Part shown: positions 1 through 4,947 of the stretch, piece after piece
Numbering within the stretch: the stretch's first letter is position 1
How the letters are laid out: each line of letters opens with the position of its first letter
Source of the DNA: Pseudomonadota bacterium
GTDB taxonomy: Bacteria; Pseudomonadota; Gammaproteobacteria; Pseudomonadales; Pseudomonadaceae
Length of the DNA stretch: 6,757 bases
NCBI GenBank assembly: GCA_023388335.1
Contig: JAEWGL010000157.1
Coordinates: 1 to 6,757 of the forward strand
Direction: 5' to 3'
Position numbers and translations under genes: made by a program
The notes under the pieces: model-generated
The model's database searches: none
The model's input: the letters and a program-made list of their open reading frames with translations, nothing else
Told to the model about the DNA's origin: nothing

Positions 1-782
1 TAGTGCAGGTGATGCGGGCCGGCCCAGATATAAACGGTGATCAGCGCCCAGAAATGCACGATCGACAGGCGATAGGAGTAGACCGGGCGTTCGGCCTGCT
101 TGGGCACGTAGTAGTACATCATGCCCAAGAAGCCCGCCGTCAGGAAAAACCCGACCGCGTTGTGCCCGTACCACCACTGGACCATGGCATCGGTGGCGCC
201 GGCATAGACCGAGTAGGATTTGGTCAGGCTGACCGGCAGCTCCAGGTTGTTGACGATGTGCAGGATCGCCACGGTCAGGATAAAGGCGCCGAAGAACCAG
301 TTGCCGACATAGATATGCTTGGTATTGCGCTTGAACAGCGTGCCGAAGAACACCACGGCGTAGGCGACCCAGACGACGGTGATCAGGATGTCGATCGGCC
401 ATTCCAGCTCGGCGTATTCCTTGGAACTGGTGTAGCCCAATGGCAAGCTGATCGCCGCCAGCAGGATCACCAGTTGCCAGCCCCAGAAGGTGAAGGCCGC
501 CAGGCGCGGCGAGAACAGGGTGGTCTGGCAGGTCCGTTGGACCGAGTAATAGGAGGTGGCGAACAAGGCGCAGCCGCCGAAGGCGAAGATCACCGCGTTG
601 GTGTGCAAGGGGCGCAGGCGGCCGAAGCTGGTCCACGGCAGGTCGAGGTTCAGGGAAGGCCAGACGAGCTGGGCGGCGATGAAAACGCCGAGTCCCATCC
701 CGACGATTCCCCACACCACCGTCATAATGGCGAATTGGCGGACCACCTTGTAGTTATAGGCGGTACTGCTGGTTGTGTTCAT
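1..782 (-). CDS. ccoN: Cytochrome c oxidase cbb3-type subunit I CcoN, N-terminal part (runs off the left edge)
   Basis: Catalytic subunit of the high-affinity cbb3 terminal oxidase of the inner membrane, which reduces O2 to water and pumps protons. About 260 residues are present, from the start codon at 782-780 to the window edge; the family is about 475 residues, so roughly the first half is seen. The start MNTTSSTAYNYKVVRQFAIM is typical of Pseudomonas CcoN. The metal ligands known from the P. stutzeri structure are present at the same numbers: H60 (low-spin haem b, in RPLHTNAV), H207 (CuB, in QWWYGHNAVG), Y251 (the cross-linked tyrosine) and H257-H258 (in WAGPHHLH). About seven hydrophobic segments are visible. 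The ribosome binding site is weak (GGA-type). It is normally the first gene of ccoNOQP; the others would lie left of the window. A possible Anr box lies 75 bases upstream. Whether this is the first or second ccoN copy of the genome cannot be told here. Confidence 0.97.
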   Translation of the reverse strand, partial: MNTTSSTAYNYKVVRQFAIMTVVWGIVGMGLGVFIAAQLVWPSLNLDLPWTSFGRLRPLHTNAVIFAFGGCALFATSYYSVQRTCQTTLFSPRLAAFTFWGWQLVILLAAISLPLGYTSSKEYAELEWPIDILITVVWVAYAVVFFGTLFKRNTKHIYVGNWFFGAFILTVAILHIVNNLELPVSLTKSYSVYAGATDAMVQWWYGHNAVGFFLTAGFLGMMYYYVPKQAERPVYSYRLSIVHFWALITVYIWAGPHHLH

Positions 783-831
783 GTATGGGTTTCCATCCAC
801 GGTTGTAGGCAGACTAAACAGCGAGGCAAGC

Positions 832-1524
832 ATGAGTAATGGGCAACTGGCCGGTATTGACGGGGATCAATGGGCGCGGCTGGCGCAGACCCCGGGCTGG
901 CGCTGCAATGCCCCGCAGGATCAGGCCGATGGCGTGTATCCGGGGTGCCTGATCCTGGCCCACGGCGCGGGCGCGCCGATGGACAGTCCTTTCATGGACG
1001 ACATGGCGCAAAGGCTGGCACTGCAAGGGGTCGCAGTGGTGCGCTTCGAGTTTCCCTACATGGCCCAGCGGCGCGTGGACGGCGGCAAGCGTCCGCCCAA
1101 TCCGCAGAAGCTTTTGCTGCAGACCTGGCGCGAGGTGTACCAGCAGGTGCGACTATCGGTCGCTGGAACCCTTGCCATCGGCGGCAAGTCCATGGGCGGG
1201 CGCATGGCCAGCCTGCTGGCTGACGAACTGCAGGCCGATGCGCTGGTGTGCCTGGGCTATCCGTTCTATGCCGTGGGCAAGCCGGAAAAGCCGCGGGTCG
1301 AGCATCTGGCGCGCTTGCGCACGCGGACCTTGATCGTCCAGGGTGAACGCGACGCGTTGGGGAACCGGCAGGCGGTCGAGGGGTATGACTTGTCGCCGGC
1401 GATCGAGCTGTGCTGGTTGCAGGCTGGCGATCATGACCTCAAGCCCTTGAAGGCTTCAGGGTTTACCCATCAGGACCATTTGCAGACAGCGGCGCAGCGG
1501 GTAGCGGCATTTCTGAAAGGATGA
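832..1524 (+). CDS. Alpha/beta-hydrolase family protein (KANL3/Tex30-like)
   Basis: Predicted cytoplasmic serine hydrolase of 230 residues; substrate unknown. The fold and catalytic set are readable: an oxyanion-type loop HGAGAPMDS at 44-52, the nucleophile elbow GGKSMGGR with S120, an acid candidate D174 in VQGERDALG, and the histidine H201 in AGDHDLKP. HGAGAxMDS and GKSMGGRMAS are typical of the small KANL3/Tex30-like hydrolase group common in proteobacteria. I chose the ATG at 832 because GAGG lies 6 bases before it and MSNGQLAG looks like a normal N-terminus. The frame is open back to 775, but that extension would run into the ccoN leader. The gene is divergent from ccoN with only 49 bases between the start codons, and it converges on ppnP. 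Codons 9-13 contain the Anr-like box facing ccoN. No siderophore or respiratory role can be inferred from the protein itself. Confidence 0.9.
   Translation: MSNGQLAGIDGDQWARLAQTPGWRCNAPQDQADGVYPGCLILAHGAGAPMDSPFMDDMAQRLALQGVAVVRFEFPYMAQRRVDGGKRPPNPQKLLLQTWREVYQQVRLSVAGTLAIGGKSMGGRMASLLADELQADALVCLGYPFYAVGKPEKPRVEHLARLRTRTLIVQGERDALGNRQAVEGYDLSPAIELCWLQAGDHDLKPLKASGFTHQDHLQTAAQRVAAFLKG
857..870 (-). promoter_or_regulatory. Anr/FNR-like box, probably for ccoN
   Basis: The bases read TTGACGGGGATCAA, against the FNR/Anr consensus TTGAT-N4-ATCAA: nine of ten fixed positions match. The centre is about 81 bases upstream of the ccoN start codon. A class II site at -41.5 would place the transcription start near position 822, leaving a leader of about 40 bases. 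The -10 in that position (CATGCT on the minus strand) is poor. Anr control of cbb3 oxidase genes is established in Pseudomonas. The site lies inside the start of the divergent hydrolase gene. I infer it serves ccoN; binding is not shown. Confidence 0.55.
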
Positions 1525-1531
1525 TCCCGTC

Positions 1532-1564
1532 GTTGCAGCAGCGCCGCATCGGCGCTCCTGCAAC
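1532..1564. terminator. Stem-loop between convergent genes, possible bidirectional terminator
   Basis: GTTGCAG (1532-1538) pairs with CTGCAAC (1558-1564), and AGCGCC (1540-1545) pairs with GGCGCT (1551-1556). One C-C mismatch separates the two stems and the loop is GCATC. It begins 7 bases after the hydrolase stop codon and ends 19 bases from the ppnP stop codon, where a shared terminator is expected. No run of T follows on either strand, so it may instead be a REP-like element or an mRNA 3' end stabiliser. Confidence 0.45.
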
Positions 1565-1583
1565 CTATGCGCAGAGGTGCGAA

Positions 1584-1868
1584 TCAGTCGCGGTACTCGC
1601 ACAGGTAGGCGGTTTGCACTGCCACCTTCAGTTGGAACTTGCTGTTGGCCGGCACCTGGAACTGGTCGCCCGAGTTGAAGGTTTGCCAGTTGTCGCTGTC
1701 AGGCAGCTTGACGGTCAAGGCGCCGGCCACCACGTGCATGATCTCGCGCTGGGCGGTACCGAACTCGTATTCGCCCACGGCCATCACGCCGACCGTGGCC
1801 GGACCTTCAGTGCCGGTGAAGGCAATCGACTTCACGGTGCCATCAAAGTACTCGTTGACTTTAAACAT
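1584..1868 (-). CDS. ppnP: Pyrimidine/purine nucleoside phosphorylase PpnP (YaiE, DUF1255)
   Basis: Cytoplasmic enzyme of nucleotide salvage: it splits purine and pyrimidine ribonucleosides with phosphate to give the free base and ribose 1-phosphate, an activity established for E. coli PpnP. The product is 94 residues, the usual length of the family, and is a single small cupin barrel. Recognisable stretches are MFKVNEYFDG at the start, GTAQREIMHVVAGALTV at 37-53, the turn FNSGDQFQVP at 64-73, and AYLCEYRD at the very end. The start at 1868 has AGGAG six bases upstream. The exonuclease gene lies 70 bases upstream on the same strand, so the two may be co-transcribed. The 3' end faces the hydrolase across the stem-loop. 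Confidence 0.95.
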   Translation of the reverse strand: MFKVNEYFDGTVKSIAFTGTEGPATVGVMAVGEYEFGTAQREIMHVVAGALTVKLPDSDNWQTFNSGDQFQVPANSKFQLKVAVQTAYLCEYRD

Positions 1869-1938
1869 GGGCGACTCCTGGAATGGGGAAAAAAGGGCTG
1901 GCCAGTATGCCCAAGGTGTTTGGCGCCGTCATCCGCTT

Positions 1939-2490
1939 TCAGGCGCCCGTGGCCGGCAAGCTCAGGGGCAGTAGCCGCGCGGTGTTGCGGGCATCTTCCA
2001 GGGCCCGGTGCTGCTGTCCGGAAAACTGCAGCCCAGCCAGTTGCAGGGCGCCATTGAGTCCGAGCGGGCGCTGCAGGTGGCGAGCCTTGGCAAAGCGTTG
2101 CTTGAGGTTGATGTGCGACACCCCCGCCAGCAGGCTGTCGACCCGATGCTGCTGCCACTCCTGCAACAGCTGCTGGCGGTCGTAGTCGCCCCAGCTGACC
2201 CAGGCCTGCAGGTGTGCCTGATGATGCCCGAGCCAGCGCTCGAAGCGTGCCCAGACCTCGGGAAACGACGCTGCGCCGTCGACACTGGCCTGAGTGATAT
2301 GGGTAAGCTCCCGGCAGAACGGCGTCAGTTGCGGACGCCTGCGCGGCTTGACGAAGCGCTGGAAATGATCGACCTCACGCCCCTCGCGGGTCACCAGGCT
2401 TGCGCCGATTTCAATGATTTCCATCTCCGTGACCGGCCAGCCACCGTCATCGGTGGTAGCCTCAAGGTCGATCACCAGCCAATGGCCCAT
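1939..2490 (-). CDS. DEDDh-family 3'-5' exonuclease (ERI1/KapD-like)
   Basis: Predicted metal-dependent 3'-5' exonuclease of 183 residues acting on RNA or DNA; the substrate cannot be told from sequence. The whole protein is one RNase T/DnaQ-like domain with all catalytic residues: ExoI VIDLEATT with D8 and E10, ExoII WGDYDRQQLLQEW with D104 as the likely aspartate, and ExoIII HRALEDARNT with H161 and D166. The spacing IDLEATxDDxxW and the helix FCRELTHITQ resemble the ERI1/KapD group, rather than DnaQ proofreading subunits or oligoribonuclease. I chose the start MGHWLVIDLEA at 2490 because GGGAG lies six bases upstream and it begins right before the first beta strand. The frame stays open to 2610, but that extra stretch crosses into the divergent neighbour and looks non-coding. 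ppnP follows after 70 bases. Confidence 0.9.
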   Translation of the reverse strand: MGHWLVIDLEATTDDGGWPVTEMEIIEIGASLVTREGREVDHFQRFVKPRRRPQLTPFCRELTHITQASVDGAASFPEVWARFERWLGHHQAHLQAWVSWGDYDRQQLLQEWQQHRVDSLLAGVSHINLKQRFAKARHLQRPLGLNGALQLAGLQFSGQQHRALEDARNTARLLPLSLPATGA

Positions 2491-2537
2491 ACAAGGCTCC
2501 CATGCGAATGCTGGGTACAGGGTAGACAAGATAAGCA

Positions 2538-2558
2538 CCAAGCTCCAAGCTTCAAGCG
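2538..2558. repeat. Short tandem heptamer repeat (CCAAGCT-type)
   Basis: CCAAGCT occurs twice in direct tandem (2538-2551), followed by the degenerate copy TCAAGCG. It lies in the 88-base gap between the divergent exonuclease and the solute-binding-protein remnant, just before the latter's ribosome binding site. It shares its NNCAAGC pattern with the longer array at 4011-4081. No convincing promoter is visible in this gap. Confidence 0.35.
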
Positions 2559-2578
2559 GCAACAAGGAGCAGTACGCG

Positions 2579-3061
2579 ATGGTTGGACGATCTTCGCAGG
2601 CAGTTGCCACCCGGATCAGCTTGAGCCTCGCAGCGTGCGGCTTGCTGCTGCTGTTGATCCTCGCCGTGTTGTGGCAGGCAGACCTGGCCCAAGCGTTCGA
2701 GAGGGTCGAGGCGAGGATCGGGGCCGCGCATTTCCCTCCTTATACAGTGCGCCCGCTGCAGGGCGCCGACAGCGGCCGGTTGCCGCAACGGGTGCAGGCG
2801 TTGAACCACTCGCAGCAGCGCTATCACTTCGGCGATCTCCAGCAGGGCCGCACCGACATGGCGGTCCTCGAGAACCCCGCGTGGGGTTGGCAAGACATCC
2901 CCCACGTGACGGTCGACCTGGGCCTGGAGGTGCCTAAATTCATCGCCGCTCGCCACGTCATCCTCAATGAGTCTTTCTTCGTGAGCCATGACCATGCCCT
3001 TCGATGCTTCGCAACCCCTGTCCCTTCCGCGCTGGCGCAGCCTGATCGGCGAAGAGGGTGA
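2579..3061 (+). pseudogene. Remnant of a periplasmic solute-binding protein (SBP family 3-like), probably degenerate
   Basis: An uninterrupted frame of 160 codons with AAGGAG nine bases before the ATG. Residues 1-39 look like a signal peptide: Arg near the start, a hydrophobic stretch SLSLAACGLLLLLILAVL, and an AQA cleavage site at 37-39. What follows resembles the first half of an amino-acid-type solute-binding domain: RIGAAHFPPYTVRP, then a predicted helix LPQRVQALNHSQQRYHF, then QQGRTDMAVLENPAWGWQD and VDLGLE. Such domains usually span about 220 residues; here only about 80 are recognisable. The linker between the helix and QQGRTD looks short by 10-15 residues, and all similarity stops near residue 126. 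After that the frame runs into the acetyltransferase gene with poor codon use, overlapping it by 74 bases. I infer a decayed gene whose end was lost. It could instead be a short secreted protein of unknown function. The family call rests on motif memory only. Confidence 0.5.
2935..2958 (+). promoter_or_regulatory. Iron-starvation (PvdS/PfrI) promoter for the acetyltransferase gene
   Basis: TAAAT at 2935-2939, exactly 16 bases, then CGT at 2956-2958. This is a full match to the iron-starvation box TAAAT-N16/17-CGT used by PvdS-type sigma factors. The CGT lies 29 bases before the acetyltransferase ATG, so the transcript would have a leader of only about 20 bases. The site is inside the last recognisable part of the solute-binding-protein remnant. 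A motif of eight fixed bases can arise by chance, but position, strand and the sigma-factor gene nearby all agree. Confidence 0.62.
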
Positions 3062-4004
3062 TTGTCAGTTGAGCCTGAGCCTGGAAAATCGTCCGCTGGC
3101 CCAGGTGCGCCTGGTCCCAGGCGATGTGCTGCAGGTGTGGCTGCGACACTGTTGCCCAGACCGGCCCCAGCAGGCGCTGTGGGCCGTCTGCTACTGGCTG
3201 TTCGCCCGCGACCCAGGCTGCCAGCGCCTGGCCTGGCACCTGGAGCAGCCGCCGGCGCAGGCGTTGGCCAGCGGCTTGTTGGTCGCCGACGCCGAGGCCG
3301 GGGTGTACCGCTGCGAACGCACGCTGTTCTGGCAACTGCCGCAACCCTGGCTCGGCCAGGTGGCCGATGGGGTGTACCCGCAGCAGATGCAGCTCAGCGA
3401 CGGCAAGCGCCATCCGCGCCGTGCGCCCAAGCCACGGGGCGAGGTGTATCGACGCTTCGATGCCCGCCTGGACGCCTGGGTGTCCCTGCGTACCCTGGAA
3501 ATCGAGCAGGACCTTGAGCGTTTCAACCGCTGGCAGAACAATCCGCGGGTGCTCAACTTCTGGCAGGAGGGCGGCAGCCTCGCCCAGCACCGCGATTACC
3601 TGGACAGGCTGCAGGCCGATCCCCACACACTGACCCTGATCGGCTGCTTCGATGACCAGCCGTTTGCCTATTTCGAAGCCTACTGGGCCAAGGAAGACCG
3701 CATCGCCCCCTTCTACCCGGCGGGTGACTACGACCGCGGTATCCATATGCTGGTGGGCGAGCAAGCCCACCGCGGCCCGCACAAGGTCGCCAGCTGGCTG
3801 TCGGCGCTGGTGCACTACCTGTTCCTCGATGACCCGCGAACCCAACGGGTGGTCGCCGAACCGCGTGCCGACAACCGCAAGATGATCGGTTACATGCAGG
3901 ACCAGTGTTTCCACTGCGAGAAGGAGTTCGATTTCCCGCACAAGCGGGCGGCACTGATGATCCTGGGGCGGGAACGGTTCTTCGATCGCTGCACGCTCGG
4001 CTAG
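2988..4004 (+). CDS. GNAT acetyltransferase of siderophore biosynthesis (IucB/RhbD/AlcB type, Acetyltransf_8)
   Basis: Predicted cytoplasmic acyl-CoA-dependent N-acyltransferase of the group that acylates hydroxylamines of hydroxylysine or hydroxyornithine during siderophore assembly. In Pseudomonas such proteins are proposed to acetylate N5-hydroxyornithine (PvdYII-type) or are annotated simply as siderophore biosynthesis protein. It has 338 residues: a variable N-terminal region (1-150) and a GNAT domain (about 160-335). Family stretches are FEAYWAKEDRIAPFY at 229-243, DRGIHMLVGE at 249-258 with the conserved H253, the CoA-binding loop HRGPHKVASWLSAL at 261-274, and VVAEPRADNRKMIGYMQ at 288-304. 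Position 2988 is the first ATG after an in-frame TGA at 2982-2984; another ATG six bases on (2994) is possible. The ribosome binding site is weak (GTGAG). The iron-starvation box just upstream and the neighbouring sigma factor and pvdL support a pyoverdine role. The acceptor is unknown, and no ornithine hydroxylase gene is in the window. Confidence 0.88.
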   Translation: MTMPFDASQPLSLPRWRSLIGEEGDCQLSLSLENRPLAQVRLVPGDVLQVWLRHCCPDRPQQALWAVCYWLFARDPGCQRLAWHLEQPPAQALASGLLVADAEAGVYRCERTLFWQLPQPWLGQVADGVYPQQMQLSDGKRHPRRAPKPRGEVYRRFDARLDAWVSLRTLEIEQDLERFNRWQNNPRVLNFWQEGGSLAQHRDYLDRLQADPHTLTLIGCFDDQPFAYFEAYWAKEDRIAPFYPAGDYDRGIHMLVGEQAHRGPHKVASWLSALVHYLFLDDPRTQRVVAEPRADNRKMIGYMQDQCFHCEKEFDFPHKRAALMILGRERFFDRCTLG

Positions 4005-4010
4005 GTCTCT

Positions 4011-4081
4011 GAGCTGCAAGCTGCAAGCTGCAAGTTAAAGCGGATCGCGGCGCGCTTTGCTTTGGCTTTGGCTTGCAGCTC
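4011..4081. terminator. Heptamer-built inverted repeat between convergent genes, probable bidirectional terminator
   Basis: GAGCTGCAAGC (4011-4021) is exactly complementary to GCTTGCAGCTC (4071-4081). The left arm continues as tandem heptamers TGCAAGC, TGCAAGC, TGCAAGT, TAAAGCG (4015-4042). The right arm mirrors this loosely with GCTTTG/CTTTGG units. An inner stem AAAGCG (4037-4042) pairs with CGCTTT (4053-4058). The element fills the 85-base gap between the acetyltransferase and sigma-factor stop codons. There is no strong T run, so termination is inferred from position and folding. The heptamer pattern is shared with 2538-2558. Confidence 0.5.
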
Positions 4082-4089
4082 AAAAGGGC

Positions 4090-4620
4090 TCAACCCCGGC
4101 GCATCGAGACCTGGCGGCAATGTACCAACGCATCACGGATCATGAAGTTGACCAGCGTCGGCGAGACGCCCAGCTCCTTGGCGATGTCTTTTTGCGGCAC
4201 GCCGTGCAGGCGGTACATCTCGAAGGCATAACGCGTGCGCTGCGGCAGCTCGCCCAAGGCGTCGGCGATGTGCTCGAGGGTGGCCAGGTTGATATGGGTG
4301 GTCTCAGGCGAGACGTTCTGCAGGACCACGTTCAGTCCTTCCTCCTCGCTACCGGAATACCTAAGCTCCATGGCCTGCTTGCGGTAATGGTCGATAGCCA
4401 GGTTGCGCACGATCTGGAACAGGTAGCTGAGCTGGGCCTTGAACGAGGAGGTGATCTGCGGCGCGGAGCCGAGTCGGAAGAAGGCGTCTTGCACCACGTC
4501 CTCGGCGCGAGAGCGACAGCCGGTGATGCGTGCGGCAATCTTCACCAGCATGCTGCGGTTGGCGACGAATGCCTGGAGTAAGGGTGAATCGCACTTACCT
4601 GTGGATAGCTGTTCCGCCAT
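4090..4620 (-). CDS. pvdS: Iron-starvation extracytoplasmic-function sigma factor PvdS/PfrI
   Basis: ECF sigma factor that directs RNA polymerase to pyoverdine promoters when iron is scarce; called PvdS in P. aeruginosa and PfrI in P. putida. It has 176 residues, against about 187 for P. aeruginosa PvdS. Sigma-2 covers about 13-85 with DVVQDAFFRL at 41-50 and the promoter-melting/-10-reading stretch YLFQIVRNLAIDHYRKQ at 66-82. Sigma-4 covers about 113-170 with the helix-turn-helix GVPQKDIAKELGVSPTLVNF at 140-159. Identity to PvdS as I remember it is very high, including the start MAEQLSTGKCDSPLLQAFV. I chose 4620 because AAGGTG lies six bases upstream; the frame is open to 4716, but that extension would cover the Fur box and promoter. 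The gene is divergent from pvdL and convergent with the acetyltransferase. In P. aeruginosa PvdS is held by the anti-sigma factor FpvR; no anti-sigma gene is in the window. Confidence 0.96.
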   Translation of the reverse strand: MAEQLSTGKCDSPLLQAFVANRSMLVKIAARITGCRSRAEDVVQDAFFRLGSAPQITSSFKAQLSYLFQIVRNLAIDHYRKQAMELRYSGSEEEGLNVVLQNVSPETTHINLATLEHIADALGELPQRTRYAFEMYRLHGVPQKDIAKELGVSPTLVNFMIRDALVHCRQVSMRRG

Positions 4621-4646
4621 GGAAATCACCTTGTCTCTGAGAGGGA

Positions 4647-4675
4647 CGGAAGCTATTCGTTTCAGAATGCTTCCG
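4647..4675 (-). promoter_or_regulatory. Hairpin in the 5' leader of the sigma-factor mRNA
   Basis: CGGAAGC (4647-4653) pairs with GCTTCCG (4669-4675), and ATTC (4655-4658) pairs with GAAT (4665-4668). The result is an 11-base-pair stem with one bulged base and a six-base loop. If transcription starts near 4681, as the promoter at 4688-4716 predicts, the hairpin sits almost at the 5' end of the mRNA and leaves the ribosome binding site free. It could stabilise the transcript or be a protein or sRNA target. The structure is visible; the role is inference. Confidence 0.45.
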
Positions 4676-4687
4676 AAGACGAGCGAC

Positions 4688-4716
4688 AAATTAGGCGTAA
4701 TGATAATGATTGTCAA
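4688..4716 (-). promoter_or_regulatory. Sigma-70-type promoter of the sigma-factor gene
   Basis: On the minus strand TTGACA (4716-4711) is a perfect -35, followed by exactly 17 bases and TAATTT (4693-4688) as a moderate -10. The start of transcription would be near 4681, giving a leader of about 60 bases. The Fur box lies largely in the spacer, which fits repression by blocking polymerase. Confidence 0.6.
4696..4714. promoter_or_regulatory. Fur box controlling the sigma-factor gene
   Basis: The 19 bases match the Fur consensus GATAATGATAATCATTATC at 15 positions, including an unbroken AATGATAAT core (4699-4707). The site covers most of the promoter spacer and the 3' half of the -35. Fur repression of pvdS/pfrI by iron is established in Pseudomonas, and this is the expected place for it. 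Confidence 0.75.
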
Positions 4717-4819
4717 ATGCGAAATTGATTGAGTCTATGTCTCAAAAGGTTCTAGTGCGTGCTGCTCTGCGCCCTGCTTTTTTCCCGCGTTGCGTTCTCG
4801 ACGCCGCTCACCGCGCACC

Positions 4820-4843
4820 TAATTATTTTTTCTGTCCATCCGT
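4820..4843 (+). promoter_or_regulatory. Iron-starvation (PvdS/PfrI) promoter of pvdL
   Basis: TAATT (4820-4824), 16 bases, then CGT (4841-4843): the iron-starvation box with one change in the -35 element (TAAAT expected). A T-rich stretch lies just inside the spacer. Transcription would start near 4850, leaving a leader of about 95 bases before pvdL. I see no other convincing promoter for pvdL in the 4621-4947 gap. The leader itself shows no clear riboswitch or attenuator. Confidence 0.65.
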
Positions 4844-4947
4844 TCTCTGAGTACATCCTCCGGCCGCATGCCAGGTGCCTGCCTCTCCCTGAACGGGCGG
4901 CCCGCCTGTCTCGGCCCGACTCATCCAGACACTGGCAGGAACCCCCC

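Noticed and set aside
3..839. Long plus-strand open frame opposite ccoN
   Set aside because: It is the complement of a clearly conserved oxidase gene; the translation is rich in Arg, Gly, Gln and Asp with no domain, as expected for antisense of GC-rich coding DNA.
1886..1912. Possible intrinsic terminator after the exonuclease (T6 run on the minus strand after GGGC...GCCC)
   Set aside because: The stem is only four base pairs with a ten-base loop, too weak to claim; exonuclease-ppnP read-through is equally likely.
1521..2057. Plus-strand open frame opposite ppnP
   Set aside because: PpnP on the minus strand has family-standard length and sequence; the plus frame starts at the hydrolase stop and shows no domain.
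2491..2610. Upstream extension of the exonuclease by 40 residues
   Set aside because: It would cover the divergent gap and the remnant's start; the fold's first strand begins at the internal Met preceded by GGGAG.
2008..2937. Long plus-strand open frame spanning the exonuclease and the remnant
   Set aside because: It crosses two divergent genes; the exonuclease catalytic motifs lie on the opposite strand and the downstream half is low-complexity Arg/Pro/Gly.
2964..4019. 351-codon minus-strand open frame opposite the acetyltransferase
   Set aside because: The plus frame has all GNAT motifs; the antisense product has none and would cross the iron-starvation promoter region and the intergenic repeat.
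4621..4716. Upstream extension of the sigma factor by 32 residues
   Set aside because: It would translate the Fur box, the promoter and the leader hairpin; MAEQLSTGKC with its own AAGGTG is the family's normal start.
4870..4920. GC-rich self-complementary stretches (such as CGGGCGGCCCG) in the pvdL leader, considered as an attenuator or riboswitch
   Set aside because: The palindrome has almost no loop, there is no following T run, and no known riboswitch core is recognisable.
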